From Yaniella flava (lineage in GTDB: Bacteria; Actinomycetota; Actinomycetes; Actinomycetales; Micrococcaceae), in contig NZ_BAAAMN010000010.1 of assembly GCF_039529295.1 (NCBI RefSeq), positions 1 through 64,000 on the forward strand: a DNA stretch of 64,000 nucleotides, written 5' to 3'. The translations under genes and the position numbers were made by a program. Below, in pieces: positions 60,932 through 64,000 of the stretch (position 1 is the first letter of the stretch; each line of letters begins with the position of its first letter). Under the pieces are notes generated by a model that was not told the origin of the DNA, searched no databases, and worked only from the letters and a program-made list of their open reading frames with translations.

Positions 60932-61930
60932 CTATGCATCCTCGTGCAGCAGTTCGTCGATGTTGACAGCTTCATCAATCAGGCCCGTCTCTTCGGAGAG
61001 CTCAATGATGCGTTGGATCGAGTCACGGGTCACCTGTTGTGGGAACTGCGGCATCGTCAGCTCGTCGACAACCTCTGGCTCGATCTCCGTATACTCCGAC
61101 AGAATCGCTTTGGCATCATCGGGATTATCCTCTGCGTATTGCTGCGACTCTTTCATAGCGGCAATGAACGCATCGACGGTTTCTGGATCTTCTTCAATAC
61201 GTTCCGTTGACGCGAAATATGCGGCAATGGTCAGATCCTCGATCGGCTCGGCGTAAGGCGAGTAAATTTCGCGCGCACCAGTGTCCATGGCCATGGTCGC
61301 AAACGGCTCGACTGCCATGATGGCATCGACGTTGCCGGATTCAAGCTGACCGATCATATCCGGGAAGGCCACTTCGACAAGATCCATAGAATCACGATCG
61401 CCACCCTCTTGCCGCATGCCTTCCTTCAAGACCGTGTCGTTGATGTTATTCAGCGTATTGACGGCCACCCTATCGCCCTCGAGGTCAGCGATGGATTCAG
61501 TGTCTGAGTCTTCAGGCACCAGTAACGACGAAAAGTCATCCCCCGCTTCACCGGTAGTTTGTGGCCCCGGGGCCACAACCTGTAATGGCAGCCCCTGAGC
61601 TTGCCCAATGACTAATGACGTGATGTTGGAAAATCCGAAGTCAAAATCGCCTGACTGTACGGCCGGGATGATCGCAGCACCCCCCTGGGCAAGCGTCAAC
61701 TCGACATCGAGGCCATGCTCTTCGAAGATTCCTTCTTGCACACCGAGATAAATCGGCGCTACGTCAACAATGGGAATCACCCCGATGGACACCTCGGTGA
61801 GCCCGCCATCCTGTGCCGCCTCGTCACCTCCGGCTGGGGCTTCTTCGCCCCCACCACAAGACGTAAGTACCAGTAAGCCTGCAGCCGCAGCTGCAGCAAA
61901 ACTGCCACGCAATCCAAGTTTTTTCATCAT
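60932..61930 (-). CDS. ABC transporter substrate-binding lipoprotein (NMT1/SsuA-like)
   Basis: The 332-residue protein has a lipoprotein signal (lipobox LTSC), then an NMT1/SsuA-like fold: VSIGVIPIVDVAPIYLGVQEGIFEEHGLDVELTLAQGG (~46-83), FDFGFSNITSLVIGQAQGL and LEGDRVAVNTLNNIND. It is the last gene of an operon with two permeases and an ATPase upstream. Location beside metF-ligM and the gallate-type operon suggests it captures an aromatic acid, but the family also binds sulfonates and pyrimidine precursors. It is paralogous to the orphan binding protein at 37471-38451. Confidence 0.9.
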   Translation of the reverse strand: MMKKLGLRGSFAAAAAAGLLVLTSCGGGEEAPAGGDEAAQDGGLTEVSIGVIPIVDVAPIYLGVQEGIFEEHGLDVELTLAQGGAAIIPAVQSGDFDFGFSNITSLVIGQAQGLPLQVVAPGPQTTGEAGDDFSSLLVPEDSDTESIADLEGDRVAVNTLNNINDTVLKEGMRQEGGDRDSMDLVEVAFPDMIGQLESGNVDAIMAVEPFATMAMDTGAREIYSPYAEPIEDLTIAAYFASTERIEEDPETVDAFIAAMKESQQYAEDNPDDAKAILSEYTEIEPEVVDELTMPQFPQQVTRDSIQRIIELSEETGLIDEAVNIDELLHEDA

Positions 61931-62031
61931 GTTCTCCTCTTGCAGGTGTGAAACCTCAGCATTGTGTGAGGTATATCACAAGAGTATGTTTACTTGCATG
62001 TGAACGTCAATAGTTTTGCAAATAAACGCTT

Positions 62032-62937
62032 TTAGGCTTGAGCTTTGGCTGTGTCTGGGCGGAATCCTTCTTTGGCGAGTTGGATTTGTTCGTAGACGTG
62101 GTGGCGCAGTTCGCTGAAGCGTTGCGAGGAGCGGGTTTCTAATTGGTTGCGTTCAGTGGGAAGGTCGATTTTGATGTCTTGTTGGATCACGGTTGGTGAG
62201 GAGGACAGGATGACCACACGCTCGCCGAGGTAGACGGATTCGTCGATGTCGTGGGTGACGAACAGTATGGTGATGCCCAGTTGGCTCCAGACGCGTCGGA
62301 CGAGGTCTTCGAGGTCAGCGCGGGTTTGGGCGTCGACGGCGGCGAATGGCTCGTCCATGAGTAACACTTCTGGTTGATAGGCCACTGCGCGGGCGATCGC
62401 GACACGTTGTTGCATACCACCCGAGAGCTGCCACGGATAAGACCGTGGCACGTGATCCAGGCCGACAGCTTGCAGGGCTTCGTCGACGACGTGGTTGCGT
62501 TGGGCTTTGTCCGTGCCTTGGACTTTCAAGGGCAATTCGACGTTTTCTCGTACCCGCATCCATGGATACAGGGAGCGCCCGTATTCTTGGAAAACCACGG
62601 CCATATTCTTCGGCGGCCCCGTCACCACATTGCCAGCCAAGGTGACTTCGCCAGCGCTTGGTTCTAGTAGTCCGGAGATGGCCTTCAACAGTGTGGTTTT
62701 ACCGGATCCTGAGGGTCCGACCAGGCAAGTGAGTTCGCCTTTGGGTAGGTCGAAGGTCAGGTTGCGCACGGCTTCAATGTCGCCGCCATCGGTGTGATAG
62801 ATCTTTTTTAGGTTCCGCACCGATAGTAGCGCTTCGCCATCGGGCAGGGTGTGGCCAACTGGTAGTTGACCGTCTGGTGTCTCGGCGGTGCTGCCCTGGT
62901 TGATCACCGGGTTGTGGTCTTGGGGTGGAGTCGTCAT
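62032..62937 (-). CDS. ABC transporter ATPase (TauB/SsuB-like)
   Basis: The 301-residue protein has Walker A (VGPSGSGKTTL, ~76-86), Q-loop (VFQEYGRSLYPWMRVREN), signature (LSGGMQQRVAIARA), Walker B (VLLMDEPFAAVD) and the switch His (VTHDIDE). An extra N-terminal 40 residues (HNPVINQGSTAETPDGQ) precede the domain and look disordered. The Tau/Ssu/nitrate family import small anions. AAAGGA precedes the ATG. It lies 43 bases after the permease gene. Confidence 0.93.
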   Translation of the reverse strand: MTTPPQDHNPVINQGSTAETPDGQLPVGHTLPDGEALLSVRNLKKIYHTDGGDIEAVRNLTFDLPKGELTCLVGPSGSGKTTLLKAISGLLEPSAGEVTLAGNVVTGPPKNMAVVFQEYGRSLYPWMRVRENVELPLKVQGTDKAQRNHVVDEALQAVGLDHVPRSYPWQLSGGMQQRVAIARAVAYQPEVLLMDEPFAAVDAQTRADLEDLVRRVWSQLGITILFVTHDIDESVYLGERVVILSSSPTVIQQDIKIDLPTERNQLETRSSQRFSELRHHVYEQIQLAKEGFRPDTAKAQA

Positions 62938-62980
62938 AACAAGTATTTCCTTTACAACAGAAGTTCAGTGAGCTTGCGTG

Positions 62981-63754
62981 TTAGCCGGCGTTTTCCATCT
63001 CGCGCTGTCCGTGATACCACTTCAAGACGTTGCGCTCGACGATTTGGAAGATAAACGACATGATGACACCAATCAACCCCAGCACCACGATGCCTGACCA
63101 CATTTCCGGGATCGCAAAGGACCGCTGGAACTGAATAATGGTGTAACCAAGGCCTGCCGAGGAGGCGAACATCTCAGAGATCACCATCAAAATCAGCGCA
63201 ATGGACAGCGACTGACGGATACCAGCCATGATCTGGGGCATCGCAGAGGGCAAGATCAGATACCGGATCCGAGCGAACCCATCGATGCGATAGGTATGCG
63301 AGGTATCAGATAGGACTTCGTCCATCGACCGCACACCTTCCACGGTGTTGAGCAAAATCGGCCAGACCGCGCCCAGCACGATGACTGCGATTTTCATGTC
63401 GTTGCCGATACCGATCAGCAACATAAACACCGGGATCAACACCGGTGGCGGAATCGCACGGAAAAACTCCATGACCGGCTCGGTCAACTGGCGCAGCCAG
63501 CGGAAGGAACCAATCAACAACCCCACTACGATGCCCAGCACGATCGACAATAGGATGCCGGCCAACAGGTTGGTCACCGAGGGCAAGACATCCGACAGCA
63601 TCCGGCCCCAGGTCCAGGTCGTGCTGAAGGCATTGGTCATTTGTTCCAGCGTGGGAACAAAGAAACTCGTCGACTGGGCAGACCAGACAATCCAAGCGGC
63701 GATGAGCAGCGCTGGCAGGCCCAAAATGTACAACATGGTTTTGATGTAACGCAT
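62981..63754 (-). CDS. ABC transporter permease (TauC/SsuC-like)
   Basis: The 257-residue protein has about six TM helices and the EAA coupling loop (DTSHTYRIDGFARIRYLILPSAMPQIMAGIRQSLSIAL, ~145-182) typical of the SsuC/TauC permeases, preceded by FRAIPPPVLIPVFMLLIGIGNDMKIAVI. Its ATG overlaps the stop of the preceding permease gene (TAATG), so the two are translated together. Two different permeases imply a heterodimeric channel, whereas many Tau-type systems use a homodimer. Confidence 0.92.
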   Translation of the reverse strand: MRYIKTMLYILGLPALLIAAWIVWSAQSTSFFVPTLEQMTNAFSTTWTWGRMLSDVLPSVTNLLAGILLSIVLGIVVGLLIGSFRWLRQLTEPVMEFFRAIPPPVLIPVFMLLIGIGNDMKIAVIVLGAVWPILLNTVEGVRSMDEVLSDTSHTYRIDGFARIRYLILPSAMPQIMAGIRQSLSIALILMVISEMFASSAGLGYTIIQFQRSFAIPEMWSGIVVLGLIGVIMSFIFQIVERNVLKWYHGQREMENAG

Positions 63755-64000
63755 TATTTGACCTCCGAGCGGACCGAGGTGTGCCAGGACAGGATGCGAC
63801 GCTCAACCGCTCGCACGACCATGTTGATTATGACACCCAATAGACCGGTTGCTAGCACCAGTGAGTACATCGACACATAGGCCCCACCGGACTGTGCCCG
63901 AGCAATCTCGGCACCCAGACCTGGGGTCCCGATGATCAACTGGGCAGTAATGGCCAAAATCAGTGCGACCGCCGCAGCCAAACGAATGCCCGTCATCAAA
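63754..64000 (-). CDS. ABC transporter permease, partial (5' end outside window)
   Basis: Only the last 81 codons are present: MTGIRLAAAVALILAITAQLIIGTPGLGAEIARAQSGGAYVSMY matches the region after the EAA loop of SsuC/TauC-like permeases, then a final TM helix and the basic tail ERRILSWHTSVRSEVK. The frame is open at the window edge, so the start lies beyond 64000. It is the upstream partner of the permease at 62981-63754 in the same operon. Confidence 0.88.
   Translation of the reverse strand, partial: LMTGIRLAAAVALILAITAQLIIGTPGLGAEIARAQSGGAYVSMYSLVLATGLLGVIINMVVRAVERRILSWHTSVRSEVK

Noticed and set aside
1..64000. tRNA, rRNA, prophage or integrase genes
   Set aside because: No cloverleaf, rRNA segment, integrase or phage structural motif was recognised by eye on either strand; a tRNA scan could not be run.

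Overview
The window looks like the chromosome of a Gram-positive, mid-to-high-GC actinobacterium, most likely Micrococcales/Micrococcaceae-like. The genus cannot be fixed from sequence alone. The signs are a 13E12-type DUF222/HNH protein, DUF2267 and DUF2795 proteins, a Vms1/Rv2629-type protein, lipoprotein-anchored ABC binding proteins, frequent GTG/TTG starts and strong AAGGAG-type ribosome binding sites. No rRNA, tRNA or CRISPR array was found. One 17-base N gap (43989-44005) shows this is a draft scaffold.

Region 1 (1-12.4 kb): a LacI-regulated nutrient system. It has a secreted double-LamG protein, a LacI regulator, and an eight-gene plus-strand operon: a complete Dpp/Opp-type ABC importer, a histidine phosphatase, an EEP-fold phosphohydrolase, a solute-binding lipoprotein and an MFS exporter, followed by a TetR regulator. 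Near-palindromic CG-centred operators sharing a 12-base core lie upstream of both the LamG gene and the transport operon. Region 2 (12.4-22.5 kb): a K+ channel with two RCK units, a two-component system with an Asp/Trp-rich membrane protein, and a stress cluster (two DUF2267 paralogues, DUF2795, Vms1-like, DUF892). A nitrilase, a SulP transporter and an SRPBCC protein follow. Region 3 (22.5-28 kb): a toxin/defence graveyard with a broken VbhA/Fic module, a 13E12 HNH protein, a diverged 370-bp tandem duplication, an Abi pseudogene and one apparently intact RES/Xre toxin-antitoxin pair. Region 4 (28-44 kb): a TPP enzyme, a butanediol-type dehydrogenase, a double beta-lactamase-fold protein, a decaying MarR/acyl-CoA ligase/acyl-CoA dehydrogenase cluster, an orphan binding protein, a TctABC system with a frameshifted tctA, and LysR plus an MBL-fold hydrolase.

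Region 5 (44-64 kb) is the most coherent and most interesting. A set resembling the Rhodococcus cou genes (CoA ligase, MarR, SDR, amidohydrolase, acyl-CoA dehydrogenase, MaoC) could shorten phenylpropanoid side chains to benzoates. A metF-ligM operon could remove O-methyl groups onto tetrahydrofolate. A four-gene operon (PrpF-type tautomerase, LigJ-type hydratase, LigK-type aldolase, VOC-type ring-cleavage dioxygenase) matches the gallate/4-oxalomesaconate route to pyruvate and oxaloacetate, except that the usual LigB-type dioxygenase is replaced by a type I extradiol enzyme. GntR and PadR regulators and a TauABC-like importer sit with these genes. Together they suggest uptake and complete degradation of methoxylated lignin-type aromatics such as sinapate/syringate. 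The substrate is inferred, not shown.
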